Assembly: GCA_007128075.1 (NCBI GenBank)
Contig: SKYD01000020.1
Coordinates: 1-6,175, forward strand
Length of the DNA stretch: 6,175 nt
From: Thiorhodovibrio sp.
GTDB taxonomy: Bacteria; Pseudomonadota; Gammaproteobacteria; Chromatiales; Chromatiaceae
Reading direction: 5' to 3'
The position numbers and the translations under genes were made by a program. This document shows, piece by piece, positions 1-5,046 of the stretch. The notes under the pieces were generated by a model. That model worked only from the letters and a program-made list of their open reading frames with translations, searched no databases and had not been told where the DNA came from. Within the stretch, counting starts at the first letter, position 1, and the number at the start of each line of letters is the position of its first letter.

Positions 1-246
1 AAGCCACTCATCGGCATTGCTGCCTTCTACATCAGCACCCATATCCTCCAGCACAATGATGCTGTAATAAGGATCAAACAGCCATTCTTGGGCAAGCCCA
101 GTCGCCTCGCCGTTGGCGTTGGCCAGCACCGTCACTTGTAACTCAATCCAGGCGTGCGGATGGGCAAACGAAAGGGCAGGCAAAGACAGCAACAGCGCAA
201 CCCAGCGCAGTGAGCGCATCAATTTTTGTACATAGCAACACAACAT
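1..246 (-). CDS. DUF1007 family periplasmic protein, N-terminal part
   Basis: Partial gene read leftwards off the window edge; 82 codons are visible. The N-terminus has a short hydrophilic stretch, a hydrophobic core (VALLLSLPALSFA) and then HPHAWIE, so it looks like a Sec signal peptide cleaved just before the His-rich start of the mature chain. The HPH-aromatic-I motif followed by a short beta-rich region and QEWLFDPYYS matches what I know of the DUF1007 family (COG3683, described as a periplasmic component of an uncharacterised transport system, often near nickel/cobalt-type transporters). The family's function is not established; the histidines suggest metal handling, which is inference. 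I chose the ATG at 246 because AAGG lies 11 nt upstream; the in-frame ATG at 219 gives a neater signal peptide but has no visible ribosome binding site. The gene is divergent from ubiU, and its downstream partners lie outside the window. Confidence 0.75.
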   Translation of the reverse strand, partial: MLCCYVQKLMRSLRWVALLLSLPALSFAHPHAWIELQVTVLANANGEATGLAQEWLFDPYYSIIVLEDMGADVEGSNADEWL

Positions 247-267
247 GATAATTTTGACCTTGAAGTA

Positions 268-281
268 TTGATCTTTAACCA
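268..281. promoter_or_regulatory. FNR/ANR-like palindrome
   Basis: TTGAT-CTTT-AACCA matches the FNR consensus TTGAT-N4-ATCAA at 8 of 10 positions: the left half is perfect and the right half is 3/5. It lies 84 bp upstream of the ubiU start codon. E. coli ubiUV expression is under FNR control (established), so such a site would make sense here. The degenerate right half means chance is a real alternative. Confidence 0.3.
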
Positions 282-306
282 TACCGCGCTACCTAGCATG
301 ACGCAA
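278..306 (-). promoter_or_regulatory. Possible promoter for the DUF1007 gene
   Basis: Reading the minus strand, TTGCGT (306-301) and TATGGT (283-278) are separated by 17 bp. This is a weak sigma70-like match (3/6 and 4/6). It is correctly placed upstream of the ATG at 246, with transcription expected to begin near 271. The -10 element overlaps the FNR-like palindrome at 268-281. Match by eye only. Confidence 0.22.
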
Positions 307-331
307 CGGCTGTATTTAAGCTAGACTTGTT

Positions 332-337
332 TATTAT
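332..337 (+). promoter_or_regulatory. Possible -10 element for the ubiU operon
   Basis: TATTAT matches the sigma70 -10 consensus at 5/6 positions and lies 27 bp before the ubiU ATG. There is no recognisable -35 element at 15-18 bp spacing, which is what an activator-dependent promoter would look like. If transcription starts near 344, the FNR-like palindrome would be centred around -70, a position compatible with class I activation. A TAGACT at 322-327 is an alternative -10. Confidence 0.25.
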
Positions 338-364
338 CATTCAACGATTCAAAGGGGTACACTG

Positions 365-1360
365 ATGGAGCTGGTCTGTCCTGCTGGCAATCTGCCGTCA
401 TTAAAAACCGCCGTCGATCATGGCGCAAATGCGGTGTATTTTGGGTTTCGTGATGAAACCAACGCCCGCCATTTTGCAGGCTTAAATTTTACCCCTGAAA
501 AAATGGCCGAGGGCATCACCTACGCCCACCAGCGCGGGGTGCGGGTGTTTTTAGCCCTCAATACCTTTCCAAGTCCGGGTGGTTTTGCACGCTGGCAAGC
601 GGCGGTGGATCGTGCCGCTGAACTCAATGTCGATGCGCTGATTGCGGCTGACATCGGGGTGTTTGATTATGCCAGCAGCCGTCATCCTCAGTTGCCGCTG
701 CATCTGTCAGTGCAAGGCTCGGCGACCAATTACGAGGCGTTGCGCTTTTTCCATGAACATTTTGGAGTGCGACGGGCGGTGCTGCCGCGGGTGCTTTCGC
801 TCAGTCAGGTGCGCCATGTGATTGACAACAGCCCGATTGAGATCGAGGTGTTTGCTTTTGGCAGTCTGTGTGTGATGGTCGAGGGGCGCTGCATTCTGTC
901 CTCCTATGCCACCGGGCGCTCGCCCAATACCTATGGTGCCTGCTCACCGGCAAGCCATGTCGAATGGATTGAAACCAACACCGGACTGGACACCCGACTC
1001 GGTGGGGTGTTGATTCAGCGTCATCCCAAAGGCGAAAATGTCGGCTATCCCACGCTGTGCAAAGGAACTTTTTGTGTGGATAACAACACCTACCATGCCA
1101 TTGAAGATCCAATTAGCCTCAATGCGATGGAATTGTTACCGCAACTGGCGGAGGCGGGGGTGAAGGCGCTCAAGATCGAAGGCCGTCAACGCAGTCCGGT
1201 CTATGTCACCCAGACCACGCGCATCTGGCGTGCTGCGCTTGATGCCCTCGCCCGTGATCCTGACAACTTTGTTCCGCGTCCAGAGTGGACCGCAGAATTG
1301 GGCAAGGTTTCTGAGGGGGCGCAGACCACCTTGGGTGCCTATCACCGCCCGTGGCAATAA
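365..1360 (+). CDS. ubiU: O2-independent ubiquinone hydroxylation subunit UbiU
   Basis: A peptidase-U32-family protein of 331 residues, the same length as E. coli UbiU (formerly YhbU). With UbiV it forms the [4Fe-4S] heterodimer that hydroxylates the ubiquinone ring without oxygen, using prephenate as hydroxyl donor and UbiT as lipid-binding partner (established for E. coli). The N-terminus MELVCPAGNL and the GANAVYFGF segment are typical of U32 TIM-barrel proteins. Cys169, Cys176, Cys193 and Cys232 fall at the numbered positions I recall for the E. coli cluster ligands; an additional Cys237 is present. The core reads VFAFGSLCVMVEGRC, then GAC, then LCKGTFC. Translation starts at ATG 365 with AAAGGGG 7 nt upstream. 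It heads a five-gene plus-strand run, and its stop codon lies 11 nt before the chosen ubiV start. The family also contains collagenase-like and RlhA/TrhP-type RNA hydroxylation proteins, but length, cysteine spacing and the adjacent ubiV make UbiU the clear assignment. Confidence 0.95.
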   Translation: MELVCPAGNLPSLKTAVDHGANAVYFGFRDETNARHFAGLNFTPEKMAEGITYAHQRGVRVFLALNTFPSPGGFARWQAAVDRAAELNVDALIAADIGVFDYASSRHPQLPLHLSVQGSATNYEALRFFHEHFGVRRAVLPRVLSLSQVRHVIDNSPIEIEVFAFGSLCVMVEGRCILSSYATGRSPNTYGACSPASHVEWIETNTGLDTRLGGVLIQRHPKGENVGYPTLCKGTFCVDNNTYHAIEDPISLNAMELLPQLAEAGVKALKIEGRQRSPVYVTQTTRIWRAALDALARDPDNFVPRPEWTAELGKVSEGAQTTLGAYHRPWQ

Positions 1361-1362
1361 TT

Positions 1363-1366
1363 GGAG
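1363..1366 (+). promoter_or_regulatory. Ribosome binding site deciding the ubiV start
   Basis: GGAG lies 5 nt before ATG 1372 and directly after the ubiU stop codon. It supports this ATG over the upstream in-frame GTG at 1351. Confidence 0.7.
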
Positions 1367-1371
1367 CGTCG

Positions 1372-2286
1372 ATGACCACTGCAACACATCATCCTCGGCT
1401 GGCGCTTGGTCCGATTAGTTATTACTGGTCGCGTGCCACCACTGAGAATTTTTACGCCTGGGTTGCCCAATCCCCAGTTGAAATCGTCTATCTTGGCGAG
1501 ACCATTTGCTCAAAGCGCAACGAGCTACGCCATGAGGATTGGCTAACCATTGCTGATCAGCTTCAGGCTGCCGGCAAGGAAGTGGTGCTCTCGACCCTGA
1601 GCCTGCTAGAGGCCGAATCGGAGCTGATTCGGCTGCGAACAATTTGTGAAAATGGGCGCTATCTGGTTGAGGCCAACGAGATGGGGGCGGTTCATCTGAT
1701 GCAGGGCAAGCCCTTTGTGGTTGGGCACAGCGTCAATCTTTACAATGACCGCACACTCAAACTGCTGGCTGCCCAAGGCATGACGCGCTGGGTGTTTCCA
1801 GTGGAGCTGACTGCCGCAACCCTTGCCGAGATTCAGCCGCTGCGCCCCGCCGGAGTCGAGACCGAGGTCTTTGCTTATGGTCGGCTGCCGCTGGCGTATT
1901 CAGCACGCTGTTTTACAGCGCGGGCGCGTAACCTGCCCAAAGACGATTGCCGCTATTGCTGTATTGACTATCCCGACGGTCTGGTGCTCGACACCCAAGA
2001 CAACAATCGGTTTTTGGCACTGAATGGCATTCAAACCCAATCAGCGCGGGCGGTCAATCTGCTGCCCTATCTGGAGCAGATGCGCAGCCTGCAAGTCGAT
2101 ATTGTGCGCATCAGCCCACAAGCTGAACACACCGAGAAGATCGTTGACCTGTTCCATCGCTGTCTGATCGGCGAGATGTCCCCGCAACAAGCCGCAGCCG
2201 CCGTCGATGAACTGACCCCCAGCGGCAGTTGTGATGGCTACTGGCGCGGTGAAGCGGGCATGAACTACAACACACGGCATTCGTGA
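1372..2286 (+). CDS. ubiV: O2-independent ubiquinone hydroxylation subunit UbiV
   Basis: Second U32-family subunit of the UbiUV heterodimer. From ATG 1372 the protein is 304 residues, slightly longer than E. coli UbiV (about 292), mostly through a short N-terminal extension (MTTATHHPR) before LGPISYYW. The four cluster ligands are visible: Cys46 in GETICSKR, Cys180 in YSARCFTAR, and Cys193 and Cys197 in DDCRYCC (Cys196 is extra). Other UbiV-like segments are LPLAYSARCF, LNGIQTQS, VRISPQ and the C-terminal CDGYWRGEAG. I prefer ATG 1372 because GGAG (1363-1366) sits 5 nt upstream; an in-frame GTG at 1351 would add 7 residues and overlap ubiU but has no comparable ribosome binding site. The stop TGA overlaps the next start codon, so translation of the downstream small gene is probably coupled. 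No ubiT gene is present in the window although UbiUV needs it in E. coli. Confidence 0.94.
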   Translation: MTTATHHPRLALGPISYYWSRATTENFYAWVAQSPVEIVYLGETICSKRNELRHEDWLTIADQLQAAGKEVVLSTLSLLEAESELIRLRTICENGRYLVEANEMGAVHLMQGKPFVVGHSVNLYNDRTLKLLAAQGMTRWVFPVELTAATLAEIQPLRPAGVETEVFAYGRLPLAYSARCFTARARNLPKDDCRYCCIDYPDGLVLDTQDNNRFLALNGIQTQSARAVNLLPYLEQMRSLQVDIVRISPQAEHTEKIVDLFHRCLIGEMSPQQAAAAVDELTPSGSCDGYWRGEAGMNYNTRHS

Positions 2287-2609
2287 TGTCGGTGATCGAG
2301 ATTAGCGAACAGGTGCTCATCAGCCACTTTGGCGAGGAGTGGCAAGACCCGCGAGCGGTGGCAGATGCCTACGCGCTGTGGCTGGCGGATGAGTACCGTC
2401 TCATCGCCAGCAACATCTATCCTGAACATGAAATCCGCGCACAGGTTGATGTCCAGGCACTGTATCGCCACGGCGGGAGCCTGATCATCACCAGCGATGA
2501 CGAGAACCTAAGCAGCCGCGACCTGCGGCACCTCAAGCGGGTGTTACGCAGTGAAGACCATTGGCAACGCTGGCGCGACAGCGTTGATGCAGCACCCTAT
2601 TTACGATAG
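2286..2609 (+). CDS. Small unknown protein between ubiV and hflK
   Basis: 107-residue protein I do not recognise. It has no cysteine, no signal peptide and no membrane segment, and is rich in charged residues, so it is likely soluble and cytoplasmic. Visible features are a probable amphipathic helix around residues 22-40 (AVADAYALWLADEYRLIAS), a likely strand region around 49-69 (EIRAQVDVQALY, then GGSLIITS), an acidic turn DDEN at 71-74, and a basic Trp-rich C-terminal helix (HLKRVLRSEDHWQRW). It is not UbiT: there is no SCP2-type lipid-binding domain and it is too short. The ATG at 2286 shares its A with the ubiV stop (TGATG), a typical coupling arrangement; an in-frame GTG at 2283 would add one residue. 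It ends 16 bp before hflK. Coding status is supported by the overlap, tight fit and gap-filling length; function is open, with a UbiUV- or HflKC-associated role as inference. Confidence 0.75.
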   Translation: MSVIEISEQVLISHFGEEWQDPRAVADAYALWLADEYRLIASNIYPEHEIRAQVDVQALYRHGGSLIITSDDENLSSRDLRHLKRVLRSEDHWQRWRDSVDAAPYLR

Positions 2610-2625
2610 GTAGTAATGAAGCACT

Positions 2626-3648
2626 ATGCAAAACCTTTCCCAAGAATTTGAAGATCTGGCGCGTCAATCGCTGGTGCGGATGCCGCTATCACGACTGCTG
2701 TTAATCGCCGCTGGTGTGTTGGTTGGGGTGGTGACATTGTGGGGGCTGATGACAAGTTTTTATACTGTGCAGCCCGAAGAACAAGCAGTGGTTAAACGCT
2801 TCGGTGCGGTGCATCACACCGCTGATCCAGGGCTGCATTTCAAGCTCCCCTTTGGTATTGATCAGGTTGAGTTTGTCGCCACCGCGCGCGTGCTTAAAGA
2901 AGAATTTGGTTTTCGCACTGTGGAGACTCCAGCACGCGGGCCTTCGGTTTATGCGCATCGCAGTTTCCCTGACGAATCGTTGATGCTCACTGGCGATCTG
3001 AATGTCATTGATGTTGAATGGGTGGTGCAATATCGCATCCGCGATCCGATTCGCTTTCTTTACGAGTTGCGCGAGCCAACCCGCACTTTGCGTGATATTT
3101 CTGAGTCAGTGATGCGGCGGGTGGTCGGCAACCGCCTCGGCAGCGATGTGTTGACAGTTGGGCGAACCGCCATCCAGATTCAGGCTCGTGATGAGATTCA
3201 GGCCGCAATGGAAACCTACAATTCGGGGATTCAGGTGATCACGGTCGAGCTACAAGATGTGGTGCCGCCATCGGCAGTGCAGCCTGCTTTTAATGAGGTC
3301 AACGAGGCGCGTCAAGAGCGCGAGCGCATGATCAATGAGGCGCAAAAACGGCGCAATCAGGCGATTCCCCGCGCCGAAGGCGAGGCACTGCGCACCATTG
3401 CTGAGGCTCAGGGTTATGCCACCGAGCGCATCAACCGCGCCAAGGGCGAATCGGTGCGATTTCGGGCGGTTGTTGAGCAGTATCGTGATGCCCCCGAGGT
3501 TACGCGCACCCGACTTTATCTGGAGGCGATGCACAATCTGCTGCCCGATGTCGGCACCGTGCTGGTCATTAAGGACGGGCAATTGCCGCCCTTGCCACTG
3601 TTTAACCTGCGTGAGCACACCGCGCCGACAACGAGGGCTACGCAATGA
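2626..3648 (+). CDS. hflK: SPFH/band-7 protein HflK, FtsH-associated membrane complex subunit
   Basis: 340-residue type II membrane protein: a short cytoplasmic N-terminus (1-22), one transmembrane helix at about 23-46, then a periplasmic SPFH domain and coiled coil. In E. coli HflK pairs with HflC to form a large cage around FtsH and modulates membrane protein turnover. Diagnostic segments are FYTVQPEEQAVVKRFG (45-60), DPGLHFKLPFG (67-77), LMLTGDLNVIDVEWVVQYRI (119-138), TLRDISESVMRRVVG (154-168), LQDVVPP (209-215), AFNEVNEARQERERMINEAQ (221-240) and the charged helix that follows. It is shorter than E. coli HflK (about 419), lacking the long Gly/Pro-rich N-terminal tail and much of the C-terminal tail. 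The ribosome binding site is weak: GAAG at 2618-2621, or AGGTAG 12 nt upstream. The neighbouring genes differ from the usual hfq-hflX context, so this may be an HflK paralogue; I keep the symbol with that reservation. Confidence 0.9.
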   Translation: MQNLSQEFEDLARQSLVRMPLSRLLLIAAGVLVGVVTLWGLMTSFYTVQPEEQAVVKRFGAVHHTADPGLHFKLPFGIDQVEFVATARVLKEEFGFRTVETPARGPSVYAHRSFPDESLMLTGDLNVIDVEWVVQYRIRDPIRFLYELREPTRTLRDISESVMRRVVGNRLGSDVLTVGRTAIQIQARDEIQAAMETYNSGIQVITVELQDVVPPSAVQPAFNEVNEARQERERMINEAQKRRNQAIPRAEGEALRTIAEAQGYATERINRAKGESVRFRAVVEQYRDAPEVTRTRLYLEAMHNLLPDVGTVLVIKDGQLPPLPLFNLREHTAPTTRATQ

Positions 3649-4598
3649 AGGTTCCAATTTTCAAAATCGCCGCGGTTGGCGTGTTGCTGATTGCATTGGG
3701 CGCGTTGCGCTCGGCAATTTTTGTCATCGATCAGGCCGAACAGGGCATTATCGTTCAGTTTGGTGAGCCGATTGGCGAGGTCATCGACCGTCCAGGACTG
3801 CATCTTAAAATGCCATTTATCCAAGAAGTGCGGCATTTTGACAAGCGGCTGTTGGTTTGGGATGGCGATGTCACCCAGATTCCAACCCTAGGGCGCGAAT
3901 TTATTTTGATCGATACCACGGCACGCTGGCGCATCATTGATCCATTGCAATTTTTACGCAGTGTGCGTGATGAGCGCGGAGCGCGTACTCGACTAGACGA
4001 TATTATCGACTCAGTGGTGCGCGATATGGTCTCAAGCACCGAGCTTGAAGAAATTGTCCGCTCAGGTGACTGGGATGTCGATGTCGATGAGATCGACGAG
4101 GCACTGGCGGAGCGCGAGGATCTGGATATGGATCGCCCCAAACTCGGGCGCGAGCGGCTGGAGCAGGAAATTCTGGTGCGCGCCTCGGTGTTAATGCCCG
4201 AGTTGGGTATCGAGCTGCGCGATGTACGGGTCAAGCGGGTGAATTATATCGACTCGGTGCGCCGCCAGGTCGAAAACCGCATGATCGCCGAGCGGCAGTC
4301 GATTGCTGAACGCTTCCGGGCTGAAGGCCATGGCCGCGCCTCCGAAATTCTTGGCGAGACCCAGCGCGATCTGCGGCGCATCAGCTCCGAGGCGGCGCGG
4401 CGGGCCGAGGAAATTCGCGGCGAGGCCGATGCTGAGGCCACGCGCATCTATGGTCAAGCCTTTGGAATTGATCCTGAATTTTATGCTTTTTTGCGCACTC
4501 TGGAAACCTATCAGGTCATAGGTGCCAACACAACGCTGGTGCTTGGTGCCTCATCGGATTTTTTCCGTTATTTGGAATCGGTGCAGCCTGAGCGTTAA
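3645..4598 (+). CDS. hflC: SPFH/band-7 protein HflC, FtsH-associated membrane complex subunit
   Basis: 317-residue partner of HflK (E. coli HflC is about 334). A transmembrane helix at about 6-27 is followed by a periplasmic SPFH domain: DQAEQGIIVQFGEPIG, RPGLHLKMPFIQEV (49-62), then DTTARWRIIDPLQFL (90-104), RLDDIIDSVVRDMVS (116-130), LGIELRDVRVKRVNY (187-201), the NRMIAERQSIAERFRAEG helix (211-228) and a long Arg/Glu/Ala-rich coiled coil ending in GEADAEATRIYGQAF. The C-terminal DPEFYAFLRTLETYQ and SSDFFRYL are family hallmarks. A segment at 142-163 is unusually acidic (12 of 22 residues Asp or Glu) and occupies the place of the variable insertion in E. coli HflC. The start codon overlaps the hflK stop (ATGA), with GAGGG 7 nt upstream, so the two are translated together. 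No cysteine is present. It is probably the last gene of the ubiU operon. Confidence 0.92.
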   Translation: MKVPIFKIAAVGVLLIALGALRSAIFVIDQAEQGIIVQFGEPIGEVIDRPGLHLKMPFIQEVRHFDKRLLVWDGDVTQIPTLGREFILIDTTARWRIIDPLQFLRSVRDERGARTRLDDIIDSVVRDMVSSTELEEIVRSGDWDVDVDEIDEALAEREDLDMDRPKLGRERLEQEILVRASVLMPELGIELRDVRVKRVNYIDSVRRQVENRMIAERQSIAERFRAEGHGRASEILGETQRDLRRISSEAARRAEEIRGEADAEATRIYGQAFGIDPEFYAFLRTLETYQVIGANTTLVLGASSDFFRYLESVQPER

Positions 4599-4611
4599 CT
4601 GATATTCAGCA

Positions 4612-4625
4612 TTTTGTTGACAAAA
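4612..4625. repeat. Short perfect inverted repeat between hflC and the tRNA promoter
   Basis: TTTTGT-TG-ACAAAA has two perfect 6-bp arms around a 2-bp centre, 13 bp after the hflC stop and 30 bp upstream of the -35 of the tRNA-tuf promoter. It contains a perfect TTGACA (4617-4622), but no convincing -10 follows at 16-18 bp. It is too AT-rich and its loop too small for an intrinsic terminator. It may be a protein-binding site upstream of the stable-RNA promoter, or chance. Confidence 0.4.
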
Positions 4626-4655
4626 GCCCATCGCAACTTTAAGCCGATCTGATCC

Positions 4656-4684
4656 TTGACCGCCGGTAAATTTTGGCGTAAGAT
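4656..4684 (+). promoter_or_regulatory. Sigma70 promoter of the tRNA-tuf operon
   Basis: TTGACC (4656-4661), a 17-bp spacer, then TAAGAT (4679-4684): 5/6 and 4/6 matches at ideal spacing. The following stretch GGCGAGC (4685-4691) is a GC-rich discriminator of the kind seen at stringently controlled stable-RNA promoters (established for E. coli; inferred here). Transcription should start near 4691, giving a leader of only about 7 nt before tRNA-Tyr. Confidence 0.8.
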
Positions 4685-4697
4685 GGCGAGCTTGTTT

Positions 4698-4782
4698 GGA
4701 GGGATTCCCGAGCGGTCAAAGGGATCAGACTGTAAATCTGACGGCTCAGCCTTCGGAGGTTCGAATCCTCCTCCCTCCACCA
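4698..4782 (+). tRNA. tRNA-Tyr (anticodon GTA)
   Basis: 85-nt class II tRNA. The acceptor GGAGGGA (4698-4704) pairs with TCCCTCC (4772-4778), followed by discriminator A and encoded CCA. The anticodon stem TCAGA/TCTGA encloses loop CTGTAAA with GTA at 4732-4734, reading TAC and TAT. The long variable arm is as expected for bacterial tRNA-Tyr. The T arm is GGAGG-TTCGAAT-CCTCC. First gene of the tRNA-tuf transcript, equivalent to tyrU of the E. coli tufB operon. Confidence 0.97.
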
Positions 4783-4795
4783 AATCGCAGTCTTC

Positions 4796-4815
4796 CCCTG
4801 TTTGTTCGCTCAGGG
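4796..4815 (+). other. Small hairpin in the Tyr-Gly tRNA spacer
   Basis: CCCTG (4796-4800) can pair with CAGGG (4811-4815) around a 10-nt loop. It has no T-run, so it is not an intrinsic terminator; a role in processing of the precursor is possible but unproven. Confidence 0.25.
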
Positions 4816-4822
4816 TTGATCT

Positions 4823-4896
<74 letters not shown>

Positions 4897-4914
4897 TTTA
4901 ATTAGTGGCAATTA

Positions 4915-4990
4915 GCCCATGTAGCTCAGATGGTAGAGCACACCCTTGGTAAGGGTGAGGTCACCGGTTCAATTCCGGTCATGGGCTCCA
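4915..4990 (+). tRNA. tRNA-Thr (anticodon GGT)
   Basis: 76 nt. The acceptor GCCCATG (4915-4921) pairs with CATGGGC (4980-4986), followed by discriminator T and encoded CCA. The anticodon stem CACCC/GGGTG encloses loop TTGGTAA with GGT at 4948-4950, reading ACC and ACT. It lies 18 nt after tRNA-Gly and 56 nt before tuf, corresponding to thrT of the E. coli operon. Confidence 0.97.
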
Positions 4991-5032
4991 AGTATCACAT
5001 TTAACTTTAGTTTGGCACATTTTGCAGCCTGC

Positions 5033-5037
5033 GGAGA
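5033..5037 (+). promoter_or_regulatory. Ribosome binding site of tuf
   Basis: GGAGA lies 9 nt before the tuf ATG, within the 56-nt spacer after tRNA-Thr. No separate promoter or terminator is evident in this spacer, consistent with co-transcription and processing of tRNAs and tuf mRNA. Confidence 0.6.
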
Positions 5038-5046
5038 GTCACGGTT

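Noticed and set aside
1351..1371. Upstream in-frame GTG start for ubiV
   Set aside because: It would overlap ubiU and lacks a suitably spaced ribosome binding site, whereas ATG 1372 has GGAG 5 nt upstream.
2616..2626. ATG at 2613-2620 region as an alternative hflK start
   Set aside because: It is out of frame with the SPFH protein; ATG 2626 is the in-frame start with a sensible short cytoplasmic tail before the membrane helix.
3250..3766. Open frames of 135 and 143 codons overlapping the hflK 3' end and hflC start
   Set aside because: Both overlap clearly identified HflK and HflC coding sequence in other frames, and show no family features.
3755..4234. 159-codon Ser/Arg-rich minus-strand open frame inside hflC
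   Set aside because: Low-complexity shadow of the GC-rich hflC coding strand, with no ribosome binding site and no recognisable domain.
4599..4655. Intrinsic terminator after hflC
   Set aside because: The only inverted repeat there has AT-rich 6-bp arms and a 2-bp centre with no GC-rich stem, so termination would have to be Rho-dependent or occur by read-through.
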